A stretch of 64,000 nt of DNA from Verrucomicrobiaceae bacterium (GCA_027484445.1 JAIXSY010000062.1:87427-151426); one strand, 5' to 3'; shown: positions 31,463 to 40,719, counted from the stretch's first letter. The notes: generated by a model from the letters alone, not told the origin. Made by a program: numbers and translations.

Positions 31463-32170
31463 CTAGCCGACTGCTGCGTCAGCGTAAAGTGGACCGGAAA
31501 ATGATGCGGTCTCCCGCCAAGCCAAGGGTGGTGGCAGTGAAAAACCCGCAAATTCGATGTGCAGCACCCGACGGCTACGCTCATTCGTCGAACGAGATGA
31601 GGCATGCAGCAAGAGTGGTCGCATCAGCAGCGCATCACCTGCTTTAGCGGCACATAGCACCTCTGGGTGTGTTTTTCGGCATTTGGCGGTGCTTTCGGCA
31701 TTCAGGCGACCAAAACGGTGAGAGCCTGAAACCACTCGTAAAGCACCATTGCTTTCATCGGCATCATCCAGGTGCAATCGCACAGTGAGCATCTGCTTCA
31801 ACAAATCCACAGGTGGCTGCACATGAGGCACCCCATCCTTAACGCTCCATGGCCCCCAACCAGGCAGCTCGGCTTGTTCTTTGAGCGCTAGTGTTAGATC
31901 CTGATGCCACGCCACTAGCCAGTTCTTCCCCGGGCGCTTATCGAAGTAGAGTCCACGAACCGGAATAGGCTCCGCTGGTAGATGCGGACGCACCAGATCG
32001 GCGAAGACCGAATGAGAGAGCCGCATCACCTCTGGCGCGCACAACATGCCACGAGTGCCTGCACCATTCGCATCTCCCAACAGGCAGCGGAGCTTTTCAC
32101 AAGCCTTTTCATCGAGCACCTGCGGCACGATGGCGAATCCCTCGCATTCGATCTGATTCGAGTCACTCAT
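31463..32170 (-). CDS. Phytanoyl-CoA dioxygenase (PhyH) family protein
   Basis: 235 residues. The Fe(II)-binding facial triad is visible: His89-x-Asp91 (AWHQDLT) and distal His189 (LLLHASSR), with an Arg in the NERSRRVLH segment to bind 2-oxoglutarate. The family uses Fe(II) and 2-oxoglutarate to hydroxylate diverse small molecules; substrate unknown. No leader, so cytoplasmic. The start overlaps the stop of the upstream sulfatase gene by four bases (ATGA), so they are translationally coupled. Confidence 0.87.
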   Translation of the reverse strand: MSDSNQIECEGFAIVPQVLDEKACEKLRCLLGDANGAGTRGMLCAPEVMRLSHSVFADLVRPHLPAEPIPVRGLYFDKRPGKNWLVAWHQDLTLALKEQAELPGWGPWSVKDGVPHVQPPVDLLKQMLTVRLHLDDADESNGALRVVSGSHRFGRLNAESTAKCRKTHPEVLCAAKAGDALLMRPLLLHASSRSTNERSRRVLHIEFAGFSLPPPLAWRETASFSGPLYADAAVG

Positions 32171-33504
32171 TCAGCGCCCTTCCTCGCCTTTTTCTTCTTA
32201 TCCGTCTTCCGTTGTGGGTCACCATTCCAGCGCTGATCCTCCCAACGTGGTGGCAACATGCTGGCGTTCCATTTTTCGAAGAGGGCGACGAGCTCGGCTT
32301 TCTTCGCCGTGTTCTCGGCACTGAGGTCCTTTTGCTCGCCGGGATCGGTGGCGAGATTCACCAGCATCGGCTCCATGTCTTTGGAAGCCTTCACGAGCTT
32401 CCAGTCCCCCTGCCGCACGGCGTGCTGCACGCCAAAGCGGAAGTAAAGCTCACGCGGGGCGAGCTTGTCGCTCTCGCCTTTGAGCAAAGGGAGCAAATTC
32501 ACGCCATCCAACGTGGTTTCGGCTTTAGCCGAATCAGGGGCCGCCGCACCGGCTGCGGCCAGCGCGGTCGGCAGCACATCGAGCTGAATCACCGGATCAT
32601 TCACCACGCGATTGCCGGGAACGGTCCCCTTCCACTGCGCCATCCACGTCACGCGGATGCCGCCTTCCCACACGAACCACTTTGAGCCACGCAGTCCCAT
32701 CTGCTCCGCTTGTTTCGAGGCACCACCGTTGTCGCTGATGACAAAGAGGAGCGTGTTTTCCTCGAGCTTGAGGTCGCGCAGCTTGGTCATGACCGTGCCG
32801 ATGGCTTCATCCGCCTCCCCAATCAGCGCGGCGTAGCCTTGCTGGCGTTTGTCGAGATGCTTGAACTTCTCCAGCCAGTGCGGGGAGGCCACGATGGGCG
32901 AATGCACGGCATTGAACGACAGATACAGGAAGAAGGGTTTGTCCTTGTTCGCATCAATGAACCCACAGGCCTCCTTCGCATACACCGGCGAGGTCACCGG
33001 TGCGCCTTCCAGATCTTGGAGCAGCTCGCTGCCGCGATAAAATGACGGTCCCTTGCCCTCCCCGAGGTTGCCGACCGTACCCATCGCGAAATCAAAGCCA
33101 CGTGCCGGCGGCATGAACTGCGGCCCGGTATCGCCCAGATGCCATTTGCCCACGATGCCCGTCGTGTAACCTGCGGGCTTCAAATGCTGCGCCATCGTCT
33201 TTTCGCGCAACAGTAGCTCGCGACCCTCTCGCGTCGGGTTCGCATCATGACCCGTGCGCGCCTGATAACGCCCCGTCATCAGCCCCACCCGTCCCGGCGA
33301 GCACACGCAGCCGCTCGAGTAGCCATTGGTGAAGCGAACGCCATCCGCTGCGATGCGGTCCATGTTCGGTGTCGGAGACAGTTTGCCACCGTAAGAGCCC
33401 GGCTGGGCCCAGCCCATGTCATCAAGGTAAAAAATGACGATGTTCGGCTTTGTGGATGCGCCGAGCGAAGAGCAGAGAACCAAGAGTAAAGCGATCAAGC
33501 GCAT
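32167..33504 (-). CDS. Exported sulfatase (alkaline phosphatase superfamily)
   Basis: 445 residues with a leader ending about residue 17. The metal-site opening NIVIFYLDDMGW (Asp28-Asp29) and the formylglycine motif CSPGR (Cys68 to Arg72) followed by VGLMTGRY are intact. So are the GKWHLG and DNGG motifs. The Cys-type site must be oxidised to formylglycine by a separate maturase, which is not in the window. It probably desulfates glycans in the periplasm. A basic Lys-rich tail ends the protein. It is the first gene of the sulfatase-PhyH-GH25-like set. Confidence 0.93.
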   Translation of the reverse strand: MRLIALLLVLCSSLGASTKPNIVIFYLDDMGWAQPGSYGGKLSPTPNMDRIAADGVRFTNGYSSGCVCSPGRVGLMTGRYQARTGHDANPTREGRELLLREKTMAQHLKPAGYTTGIVGKWHLGDTGPQFMPPARGFDFAMGTVGNLGEGKGPSFYRGSELLQDLEGAPVTSPVYAKEACGFIDANKDKPFFLYLSFNAVHSPIVASPHWLEKFKHLDKRQQGYAALIGEADEAIGTVMTKLRDLKLEENTLLFVISDNGGASKQAEQMGLRGSKWFVWEGGIRVTWMAQWKGTVPGNRVVNDPVIQLDVLPTALAAAGAAAPDSAKAETTLDGVNLLPLLKGESDKLAPRELYFRFGVQHAVRQGDWKLVKASKDMEPMLVNLATDPGEQKDLSAENTAKKAELVALFEKWNASMLPPRWEDQRWNGDPQRKTDKKKKARKGAE

Positions 33505-33554
33505 GACGCCGCGATGAACGAGGCAAGTGCTCGCTTATTGCGCGTGATTTCACC

Positions 33555-33920
33555 TTACTTCATGGGCACCAGGGCTTCAGCTTCTTCTTCGGCCCAGTCG
33601 TCCACGTAGGCACCGGCTTCTTCTTCCTCTTCTTCGAGCGGTGCAAAACGTTCGGAGCGGAAGCCCAGCTCTTGCTTGACGCTGGAGTGAGGATCTTCCG
33701 GGTTCTTGAGCTCTTCGAGCAACAGCAAGATGTCGAACTCTGCATCGGTAAGCTTCAGGTTTGCATCATCATCGAGCGAAAATTTTGGCTGGCTGCGACC
33801 TGGGGCAATGGCACGCACGGTGTAAACTTTGTCCTTCTTGGGCAAAGCCCGATAGAGGTCATAAACCCAGGGATCGAATTGGTCGTTGATGCAGACAACT
33901 TTTTGGCCGGTGGTGAACAT
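33555..33920 (-). CDS. Acidic protein of unknown function
   Basis: 121 residues, no leader. The N-terminal half starts FTTGQKVVCINDQF and contains VYTVRAIAPG, resembling a small beta-barrel of SH3-like type seen in many bacterial hypothetical proteins. The middle is a helix (LTDAEFDILLLLEELKNPEDP). The C-terminal 30 residues are strongly acidic with a run of six Glu. I know no function. It lies between sulfatase and lipase-like genes, with its own gaps of 50 and 56 bases. Confidence 0.65.
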   Translation of the reverse strand: MFTTGQKVVCINDQFDPWVYDLYRALPKKDKVYTVRAIAPGRSQPKFSLDDDANLKLTDAEFDILLLLEELKNPEDPHSSVKQELGFRSERFAPLEEEEEEAGAYVDDWAEEEAEALVPMK

Positions 33921-33976
33921 GAGACGGAAACAGGGAACGATGAGGAGCAGGCTTATAGGCGATTCCGGCCAGAAAT

Positions 33977-35635
33977 CTACTTTTGTCCCCGCGACAAAAG
34001 GTGCTCGTGCAATCGTCGAGCCACCTCAGCGACAACGTCGGGCTTTTCCACGCATCCATGCCAGTGCGGCACCACGCGCTCGGTTCCTGTGGGAAGATGA
34101 GCGCTGCGGTAGGGCACGACACCGTCACTGCTCTGCTCCAGCGGCGCTTTGCCGATCCGCCCGATGATGCTGTGGTGAGGCACCTGCACAGGGTGGGCAT
34201 TCATGGCCTTCAGGTAGGGATGTCGTGGCGAAAGGGAGCTAAGGCTCAGAAAAGCGTAGGCACCCCAGTCCCGAATCTGGGGGTGCAGAGCATCCAGATT
34301 TCCGGTCATCACCTCCGTAGCCAGCAGCAGCGTGTCCACAGGCAGGCGGATGAGTTTGGAAAGACGCCGGACAATGCCCTTGTCCGCGAGATCGCTGCCC
34401 TGGTGCGGCACGGTGATGAAAATGAGTCGTGAGACAAAAGGCAGTTTCTGAAAGCGCAAGCGATTCAGCAATTCACGGCGGGTGCTTTCGGAAAGCAGCA
34501 GCTCTTCCGGCGGTCGCTGAAAGTAGGCCTGCCAAAAAGCATCGCCAGAGTCTTGCGTCTGTAGCCGACTCAGCAGCCCGCCCATGCTATGGCCGATGAG
34601 GACCATGCGGTTCATGCCTGGATCGTCATGTTCAGGGTCTAGCTCTTCACGCGCCTGCTTTAAGCTTTCGCGCAGCCGACCGGCCGTGGCGGGCACGGCG
34701 AGCCCCGTGGGATACAAAAAGTACCAGGGCTGGTAGTGCTGACGCAGGATGGGATCGCTGGCGATGGCATGGATGCATTGCAGCCAGATGTGAGGATCGC
34801 TCATCAGGCCATGGATAAACACAACGGGGATGCGCTTGGGGTCATAGCTGTCCAGCAGGTAGAGGCGGCTATCGGCCAGGACCTTTTCGGGATAAAGCAG
34901 ACCTGGCAGGGAGAAGCCGCGCAGGTCATTTTTGTCCAGTGCCTGCATCCTGGCTGAGGTGTGATCTGCCGCTAGGCTCCGATTCCCAGGCAGGGGCACC
35001 TTCTGCCTGCTCGGCAGGTGTAGGGGATCGTAAAAGCGCAGCACGGCGCGTCGAGGTTCCTGCCTCTTGGCTGGAGGAAACTCAATCACTGCGGTCAGGC
35101 TCACGTGTGCTCCATTCGGTGGCAGCCGCCGTTGCCCGTTCAAGCGATCTGCTTGACTTAGCACATGTCCGACCAAAGGCACTCCCAGACCGCGCTGTTC
35201 AGAGCGCGGCAGTTGATCTCGGTGATGAATTTGATCCGCGAGAGTGAGGCGATCCAGAATCTGTGGCGAAAATTCGCCGCTGTGTTGCGGTGGGTGGAGG
35301 TCGATTTGGTAGGCTGCTTCTCCTAGGTCGCCATGGATCACCGTGCCACTGCGCCAGCTAGAGGGGGCTTGTCGAGCGCTCCAGAGCTTCAGCACCGCAG
35401 CCACGGCCTGTTCATAGGTCGCTTCGTGGGTGCTGGAGTTCGACCTGCCCGAGGTCAGTGCACTCCAGGCGGCATCGGCACGTTTCAACTCGCGGGCGAT
35501 TTTTTGCTCAGCTTTGGAATTCCATGCCCAAAAAGGCTGGCGGATTCGAGGAGCCTTGGGCGGTTGTATGCAGCCTGCCAACAGGCCTAGCGCAACTGCC
35601 GCAAGAAGGGTAAAAGAAGAAAATCTCAAGATCAC
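33977..35635 (-). CDS. Alpha/beta-hydrolase (lipase-like) lipoprotein
   Basis: 552 residues from GTG 35635; a TTG at 35668 would overlap the upstream stop and extend the protein by 11 residues. A leader ends in a lipobox LLAGC. Residues about 20-270 are an uncharacterised domain. The C-terminal half (about 275-545) is an alpha/beta-hydrolase: PVVFIHGLMSDPHIW gives the oxyanion HG, and LIGHSMGGLLSR the nucleophile elbow with Ser. A later SDGVVPYRSA gives a likely Asp and a C-terminal HWHGC a likely His. Probably a membrane-anchored lipase or esterase. It follows a Pro/Gln-rich exported protein gene directly. Confidence 0.8.
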   Translation of the reverse strand: MILRFSSFTLLAAVALGLLAGCIQPPKAPRIRQPFWAWNSKAEQKIARELKRADAAWSALTSGRSNSSTHEATYEQAVAAVLKLWSARQAPSSWRSGTVIHGDLGEAAYQIDLHPPQHSGEFSPQILDRLTLADQIHHRDQLPRSEQRGLGVPLVGHVLSQADRLNGQRRLPPNGAHVSLTAVIEFPPAKRQEPRRAVLRFYDPLHLPSRQKVPLPGNRSLAADHTSARMQALDKNDLRGFSLPGLLYPEKVLADSRLYLLDSYDPKRIPVVFIHGLMSDPHIWLQCIHAIASDPILRQHYQPWYFLYPTGLAVPATAGRLRESLKQAREELDPEHDDPGMNRMVLIGHSMGGLLSRLQTQDSGDAFWQAYFQRPPEELLLSESTRRELLNRLRFQKLPFVSRLIFITVPHQGSDLADKGIVRRLSKLIRLPVDTLLLATEVMTGNLDALHPQIRDWGAYAFLSLSSLSPRHPYLKAMNAHPVQVPHHSIIGRIGKAPLEQSSDGVVPYRSAHLPTGTERVVPHWHGCVEKPDVVAEVARRLHEHLLSRGQK

Positions 35636-35664
35636 GGAGCCATGCACCGCTAGGCTCCTGGGTG

Positions 35665-36618
35665 TCAAGGCACCTCAAAGACCTTTTGAGTCGTCGGGTC
35701 GAGCGCCAAAGAACCGCTGGCCAGACCTGTCACATCCAGTTCACGGTAGGGTGGGTAGGGGCTGATGACACGCCCTGGCTTGGCGGCTTTTTTGCCACGA
35801 AGAAAACTGCCGCTGCTTACCGTGGCAGAGGGCTCAGATTTGCTTGAGCTGGAGCTTGTTCCTGCATCGCTCGGCTTGCTGCCAGGCAGTTGCTGAGGCT
35901 TGCCAGAGCTTGAACCAACCGTGGTGGAAGGTTCCGTGGGCGGCGGCGGTGGCGCTGGTGGAGTGTCACGAGAGATCGTTGACGGGCGATAGTTGCTCGG
36001 TGGCGACTCCTGCACGGTCTTTTTCTTGCTCGTGGTGGAGGAAGGGCTGGAGTTCTTCTTGATCGGTGGTGCGGACTTGCCGCTGCCTGAATTCATCCGG
36101 CTCGTGGGTGGCATGGCAGGTGAGCCATTGCGGGGAGGAGCCGTTTCATACCGTGGCTGCCCAGGCACGCCGGGGGCTGGCTGATACTGAGGCTGCTGAT
36201 AGTAGCCGCCCTGTGGAGGCTGGTCCAGACGGCCCTGATTGCCATAGTAAGGTTGGGCAGGAGGGGCATCGCCGTAAAAGACCCGGCGGAACATTTCCCC
36301 AAAGCGACGCCCAAAGGTAGGCAGAAATTGCATGGGGCTCACGTACTGACCCTGAGCTTGGCCTTGGTAGCCTGAGGATTGAGGCGCTGCGTATCCGCCT
36401 TGGTATTGGGGTGATGAATACTGCGGCTGTTGATACTGAGGAGCTTGTTGGTACTGCGGTGTTGGTTGATAGCCAGAGTAGCCGGGGTTTTGAGGGTAGC
36501 CGTATGCTCCCTGGGGTGGAAAACCATTGTTTTGCTGCGCCGATAGACTCAGTGGCTGCGAGACATAACCTGTCAGCGCGAGGATCAAAGCGCTGCGGAA
36601 AGCGGAGGTCGTTTGCAT
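35665..36618 (-). CDS. Exported Pro/Gln/Tyr-rich low-complexity protein
   Basis: 317 residues from ATG 36618 (MQTTSAFRS), with a leader ending about SLSAQ. Residues about 30-100 are repeats of the PQYQQ/PxYxG type, about 150-280 are Pro/Ser/Lys-rich, and in between is a small folded-looking stretch MQFLPTFGRRFGEMFRR. The last 35 residues (SPYPPYRELDVTGLASGS and following) are dense and ordered and look like a conserved block, which I believe recurs at the C-termini of other verrucomicrobial exported proteins. Function unknown; possibly a cell-envelope or matrix protein. The downstream lipase-like gene starts right after it. Confidence 0.6.
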   Translation of the reverse strand: MQTTSAFRSALILALTGYVSQPLSLSAQQNNGFPPQGAYGYPQNPGYSGYQPTPQYQQAPQYQQPQYSSPQYQGGYAAPQSSGYQGQAQGQYVSPMQFLPTFGRRFGEMFRRVFYGDAPPAQPYYGNQGRLDQPPQGGYYQQPQYQPAPGVPGQPRYETAPPRNGSPAMPPTSRMNSGSGKSAPPIKKNSSPSSTTSKKKTVQESPPSNYRPSTISRDTPPAPPPPPTEPSTTVGSSSGKPQQLPGSKPSDAGTSSSSSKSEPSATVSSGSFLRGKKAAKPGRVISPYPPYRELDVTGLASGSLALDPTTQKVFEVP

Positions 36619-36875
36619 AAGGTTTAGGATTCTTGACTTTTCACGTCCAGCAAGTGCTTTCTCAGGAGAGATCAAGGTCAGTTCAGACCAGAGAACTCGG
36701 CGAAGTATTCGATTCAGGTTGCAATTTCAGGCGCAGAAACTTCAGGACCAAGGGTGCTTCTCTGGCTCAGGGAAAAACAAGGCCAAGGAGGATGCGCTGC
36801 GGCTTTCTTTCTCTCACCCCTGGGCTGCCATGAGTCGATTTGACGCCAGGATGTCTCTGGGCTATGCCCTGCCCG

Positions 36876-37334
36876 ATGTCTTTGTTCCCCAGTCGGCGGC
36901 GTTCGGGCCTTTCCATTCTTGAATCTCTCATCGTGATGGCGGTCTGCATCTTGTTGCTGCTCATTACCGTGCCGGTTGCCTTGGTTCGCGCAGGCATTTG
37001 GAAACCCGCCAAACCCGTGGAAGTGGAGCGACCTAAAGATTTGGTTCCCAAAGGACTGCACTCGGGTGATCCCGACGCGCGTGTGCCGGTGCCTGAGGCT
37101 CCCCGCCTGCCTCCTGATGCCAAGGTTCCTGAGCGACTGAAGTCCGACAAGCTCATGTATGAAGACCCGCTGATGAAGCGGACTCCGCCGACCATTCCAA
37201 GTGAGTTGCCGAGTGCTCCAGAGTCCAAAGAGCCTACCAAGCCCGCTAGTCCCACTGCTGCTGGGCCCCAGGCACCGGCGGCTCCGCCATCTGCCATTTC
37301 TCCGACCTTGCCGGGCGAGACGCCAAAGCCATAA
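36876..37334 (+). CDS. Prepilin-like protein with Pro-rich body
   Basis: 152 residues from ATG 36876 (an upstream ATG at 36864 and TTG at 36840 are possible). The N terminus MSLFPSRRRSG|LSILESLIVMAV reads like a type IV prepilin signal: basic leader, Gly before the cut, and Glu at position +5 of the mature protein, followed by a hydrophobic stretch (LLLLITVPVALV). The rest is proline-rich and shows no pilin globular domain. It may be a minor pseudopilin-like protein or a simple membrane-anchored linker. The EEP gene follows 41 bases downstream. Confidence 0.5.
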   Translation: MSLFPSRRRSGLSILESLIVMAVCILLLLITVPVALVRAGIWKPAKPVEVERPKDLVPKGLHSGDPDARVPVPEAPRLPPDAKVPERLKSDKLMYEDPLMKRTPPTIPSELPSAPESKEPTKPASPTAAGPQAPAAPPSAISPTLPGETPKP

Positions 37335-37375
37335 CCTCGCGCCGCTTCCTCGCAGAGGCCGCGCCTTCTTCGCCT

Positions 37376-38818
37376 ATGCCAGATGACCCTCAGTCTTCAC
37401 CGGATGGATCGACTCGTCGGCGTCGTCGAAGGATTTCTGCGGATGAAAAGATGCTGCTCGACCGCATCAAGGCACGAGAAATCGCCCAGGAGTCAGATTT
37501 GGCTCAGCCCGAGCGAACGATGGTGTCTGCCCAATCGCAGGATGATGAAGACAGGGACGAAGAGCCTGCGCCGCATTCCGCAGTGGGTCTGTCCTCGGCG
37601 AAATCAGCCTTGCCGCGCAGCGCGACGCCTAAGCCACGTGGAGCCTTGGGCGAATTCTTTGCGCACCCTCTGGTGCGTGGGGCTTTGCGTTTGCTAAAGC
37701 TGGCGGTGCGTTTTTCCTGCCTGATCTACCTGCTTGGTTTGGCTGTTGTTGCCTGGGCCATGAATGAGTACGGTCAGGCAAACGTCACCACGGCGACGCT
37801 GATGTACCTGCCACCGCTGCTGTGGCTGATGCCTTTCTTTTTCTTGGCTCCTGCGGCGCTGATCTTTGATTGGAAATCGCTCGTGCTGCTCATCGTCAGC
37901 GCCTTCGCCTACCTGAGCGGGCACTTGGATTGGCAATGGCGTGTCCAGGCAGATCCACCCGCTCCTGAGCCGTTTGTTCAGCTTCGGCTCTTGAGCTGGA
38001 ACCGTGGACAGAGCGGTTCGACTTCCCTCGGCAAGATCAAGGATGCCGTGAAGCCCGACTTTATCCTGCTGCAAGATGCGGCGGGAAGGGGCAGCCGTTA
38101 TCGCAATGCCCCCGAATACGGCGAATTCAGCGACTTTGTGGATGCAGGTGAGTTTGTGCTGATGAGTCGTTGGCCGGTGCTGTTGTCACAGACCCTCACC
38201 ATGCCGATGGAAGATGGCAGCATGGTGCCTGTGGGTGCTGCACGGTTTGTTGTCATGCATGCAGGTAGGCGTGTGGCGATTTACAATGTCCACCTTCCCA
38301 GCCCACGCGATGCCCTAGAGGCTACAGGGCGTGGTGCTTTTTTGCTCGGCGTCTTGGGCATGCCAGGCACGCCCTGGGAGTCGAAAAAAAACCATTACCA
38401 GACGTTCTGGGATTTGCAGATGCGCAAGGCAGCAGAGATCGCACGTCGCATCCGCACAGAGGCCTATCCAGTGATCGTGGCTGGTGACTTCAACACGCCC
38501 TCCTTTGGGCCGATCTACCGGCTGTATGCCGACATGCTGCAAGATGCCCACGTGCTTGCTGGCAGCGGCCTGGGGCAGACCTTTCCAGGAGATACCCGGA
38601 ACCCGCTCGCTTTTTTCCACCCGTGGCTGCGACTGGATCAAGTCTTCGCTTCTGCGGATTGGGAGATCCTACACCATGAGCCTCAGGGCGTGCGCTCGCA
38701 GCACTTGCCGGTCTTTACCGTGCTGAAGCACAAAGAGGCCATCGTGCGCCCGTCCAGCCTTTTTCAGGAAGGCATGGATGCTGCGCCTGTAGCTCCGCCG
38801 ACCCCGCCGCCACCATGA
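37376..38818 (+). CDS. Membrane-anchored endonuclease/exonuclease/phosphatase (EEP) family protein
   Basis: 480 residues. A charged cytoplasmic N terminus (1-90, Arg- and Asp/Glu-rich) is followed by about three membrane helices (about 105-190) and an EEP catalytic domain (about 200-455). Landmarks are LRLLSWNRGQSG (usual N-terminal WN motif), the ILLQDAAGRG block (Gln/Asp in place of the usual QE), VAIYNVHLPSP, the DNase I-like VAGDFNTP, and SQHLPVF at the end (usual SDHxP). The family cleaves phosphodiesters, either nucleic acid or lipid headgroups. The active site is slightly divergent, so activity is uncertain. Its stop overlaps the start of the next glycosyltransferase gene (ATGA). Confidence 0.83.
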   Translation: MPDDPQSSPDGSTRRRRRRISADEKMLLDRIKAREIAQESDLAQPERTMVSAQSQDDEDRDEEPAPHSAVGLSSAKSALPRSATPKPRGALGEFFAHPLVRGALRLLKLAVRFSCLIYLLGLAVVAWAMNEYGQANVTTATLMYLPPLLWLMPFFFLAPAALIFDWKSLVLLIVSAFAYLSGHLDWQWRVQADPPAPEPFVQLRLLSWNRGQSGSTSLGKIKDAVKPDFILLQDAAGRGSRYRNAPEYGEFSDFVDAGEFVLMSRWPVLLSQTLTMPMEDGSMVPVGAARFVVMHAGRRVAIYNVHLPSPRDALEATGRGAFLLGVLGMPGTPWESKKNHYQTFWDLQMRKAAEIARRIRTEAYPVIVAGDFNTPSFGPIYRLYADMLQDAHVLAGSGLGQTFPGDTRNPLAFFHPWLRLDQVFASADWEILHHEPQGVRSQHLPVFTVLKHKEAIVRPSSLFQEGMDAAPVAPPTPPPP

Positions 38819-40044
38819 ATTCTGTGCCACGCCTCCTCTGGGTGAATGTCCGCCTGCTGCATCCTCTGAATGGGGGAGATCGCCTTCGCACCTACCACAT
38901 GCTGCGGCAGATGAAGCGATACGCGCGCATCACCTACCTGTGCCCCCGCACACCACATGACCGTGAGGAGGCCGTGCAAAAAGCCTCGGAGTATTGCGAT
39001 GAGCTGATCACCTTTGATCTAGACCCACCCCGCGGTGGGACTTTGCGCTTTTATGCGGAGGTTCTGAAAAATTGCCTTTTCGGCAGGCTGCCTTTTGCCT
39101 CCCAGAAATATGCCTCGCGCGAAGCGCAACAGCGCATCGCTCAGGAGCTTGCCAGCGGCCAGCATGACCTCGCGGTGGCAGACTACCTCATGTCGTGGGT
39201 TCATTTTGCTGACCTGACCCCTACCCCAGGGCAGCCAGTCGTGGTGTTTCAGCACAACGTGGAGTCTTTGATCTGGAAGCGGCACACGGAAAATGCAGGC
39301 CATGCTCTGCGGCGCTGGATCTGTGCCCGCGAATGGCGCCTGACACGGGCTTTTGAAGAGCACGCTGCGCTCCACGCCGCAGGGCAGATCGCAGTGTCTG
39401 AGGACGAAGAGCGGGCCTTCCGTGATGAGCGTGGAATGAAAAATGTGCTTGGCTGGGTGCCGACGGGAGTGGACTGCGACTATTTCACTCCTAGCACTTC
39501 CACCGCGCCGGTCTTGGCCTTCCTGGGCAGCATGGACTGGCATGCGAATGTGGACGCCATTGAGCACTTCGTTCGCCACAGCTACCCGGCGATCAAGCGG
39601 CGCTGCCCAGAGGTGCGTGTCATTTTGATCGGCAGAAATCCCACACCCGCGATTCGCGCCCTGGCAGCGCAGGATGCCAGCATTGAGGTCACGGGCACGG
39701 TGGATGACGTGCGCCCTTACTTGGCCAGAGCCAGCATCATGATCCTCCCTCTGCGTGTAGGAGGTGGCACGCGCATCAAGGTTTTTGAGGGCATGGCTGC
39801 CGGGCTCGCCTTGGTCTCGACGCAGATTGGCACCGAAGGCCTACCGGTGGTGCAGGGTGAACACGCCCTGCTGGCCGATGATCCGTCCGATTTTGCCGAG
39901 GCAGTTGTTTCGCTGATCGAGTCTCCTGAAAAACGCCAGCGCATGGCGACCACGGCCCGGGAATGGGTGAGGCAGCATTTCAGCTGGGAAACAGCCTCGC
40001 GGAAGTTCTTGGATCTTTGCCTTCAAGTCCTGCCCAAGGCATAA
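38815..40044 (+). CDS. GT4-type glycosyltransferase (TIGR03087-like)
   Basis: 409 residues with the GT-B fold. The N-terminal domain begins LLWVNVRLLHPLNGGDRLRTY, matching the opening of sugar transferases of the TIGR03087 group. The C-terminal nucleotide-sugar domain contains FLGSMDWHANVDAIEHF, VRVILIGRNP, VTGTVDDVRPYLA, and the donor-site ILPLRVGGGTRIKVFEGMAAG with the diagnostic Glu. Cytoplasmic, probably for surface polysaccharide. It is coupled to the EEP gene, and a strong terminator lies just downstream. Confidence 0.87.
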   Translation: MNSVPRLLWVNVRLLHPLNGGDRLRTYHMLRQMKRYARITYLCPRTPHDREEAVQKASEYCDELITFDLDPPRGGTLRFYAEVLKNCLFGRLPFASQKYASREAQQRIAQELASGQHDLAVADYLMSWVHFADLTPTPGQPVVVFQHNVESLIWKRHTENAGHALRRWICAREWRLTRAFEEHAALHAAGQIAVSEDEERAFRDERGMKNVLGWVPTGVDCDYFTPSTSTAPVLAFLGSMDWHANVDAIEHFVRHSYPAIKRRCPEVRVILIGRNPTPAIRALAAQDASIEVTGTVDDVRPYLARASIMILPLRVGGGTRIKVFEGMAAGLALVSTQIGTEGLPVVQGEHALLADDPSDFAEAVVSLIESPEKRQRMATTAREWVRQHFSWETASRKFLDLCLQVLPKA

Positions 40045-40091
40045 AAAAACCGCCTTTTTCATCCGACTCGCGTCATGGATCAAAAAGGCGG
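40042..40091 (-). terminator. Strong intrinsic terminator for the ECF sigma factor gene
   Basis: A near-perfect 15-bp stem with one mismatch (40050-40064 with 40077-40091) is followed on the minus strand by a run of seven T. It lies between the convergent glycosyltransferase and sigma factor genes. On the plus strand the stem is followed by CAGGTTTTGGGG, so it may also stop transcription from the glycosyltransferase gene. Confidence 0.88.
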
Positions 40092-40128
40092 CAGGTTTTG
40101 GGGGAGGGGCTGGTGGGGAATGGTCTGC

Positions 40129-40719
40129 TTAGGCGAGCTTGGCTTTGACCAGGGTCTCTAGACGATTGACACCACGACGAATGCGAGCCTTCACGGTTCC
40201 AAGAGGTTCGCGCAGTCGCTCGGCTACTTCCGCTTGTGTCAGACCGCTGAAGTATGCCAGTTCAATGGCTTCCTTCTGGTCAGGGTTCAACTTCGACACG
40301 GCACGGAGGAGAATAGAATCGCGCTCTTTGCTGACAAGAAGCTCATGTCCAGATTCGTCAAATTCGGGCTGCACCCCCTTGTTTTCGATCTCGAAATCAT
40401 CGTTCAACTTGGATCGACGCTGTTTCGAGCGGATGCGGTCGATGGCTCGGTTGCGCGCCATCGTGGTCAGCCAAGTCAAAGGCTTGCCTTTGCGGGGCTC
40501 ATAGAGGTGCGCCTTGTTCCAGAGCTGCACCAGGACCTCCTGCATCACATCTTCCGTGTCGTGGTGGTCATTCAGCACATTGCTGATGGAGGCATAAATC
40601 AAACCGGAATACTTCTCGTAGAAAGCTTGGTAGGCTCGGGAATCGCGTTCTGCGATTCGTTGGATCAATCCAATGTCTTCTTGGACTTGGGCTTCAGCGA
40701 GGATTTCTGTCTCAGTCAT
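40129..40719 (-). CDS. ECF-type RNA polymerase sigma factor
   Basis: 196 residues. Region 2 runs from about 18 to 105 (YEKYSGLIYASISN, DTEDVMQEVLVQLW, then LTWLTTMARNRAIDRIRS with the promoter-melting helix). Region 4 is about 140-190 (LNPDQKEAIELAYFSGLTQAEVAERL, then the helix-turn-helix GTVKARIRRGVNRL). The linker is short, with no region 3, as in ECF sigma factors of the RpoE/SigK kind. There is no adjacent anti-sigma gene and no other gene in the transcript, so its control is not visible here. The upstream intergenic region carries a CTTTGTCAAAG palindrome at 40790-40800 of unknown role. Confidence 0.93.
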   Translation of the reverse strand: MTETEILAEAQVQEDIGLIQRIAERDSRAYQAFYEKYSGLIYASISNVLNDHHDTEDVMQEVLVQLWNKAHLYEPRKGKPLTWLTTMARNRAIDRIRSKQRRSKLNDDFEIENKGVQPEFDESGHELLVSKERDSILLRAVSKLNPDQKEAIELAYFSGLTQAEVAERLREPLGTVKARIRRGVNRLETLVKAKLA

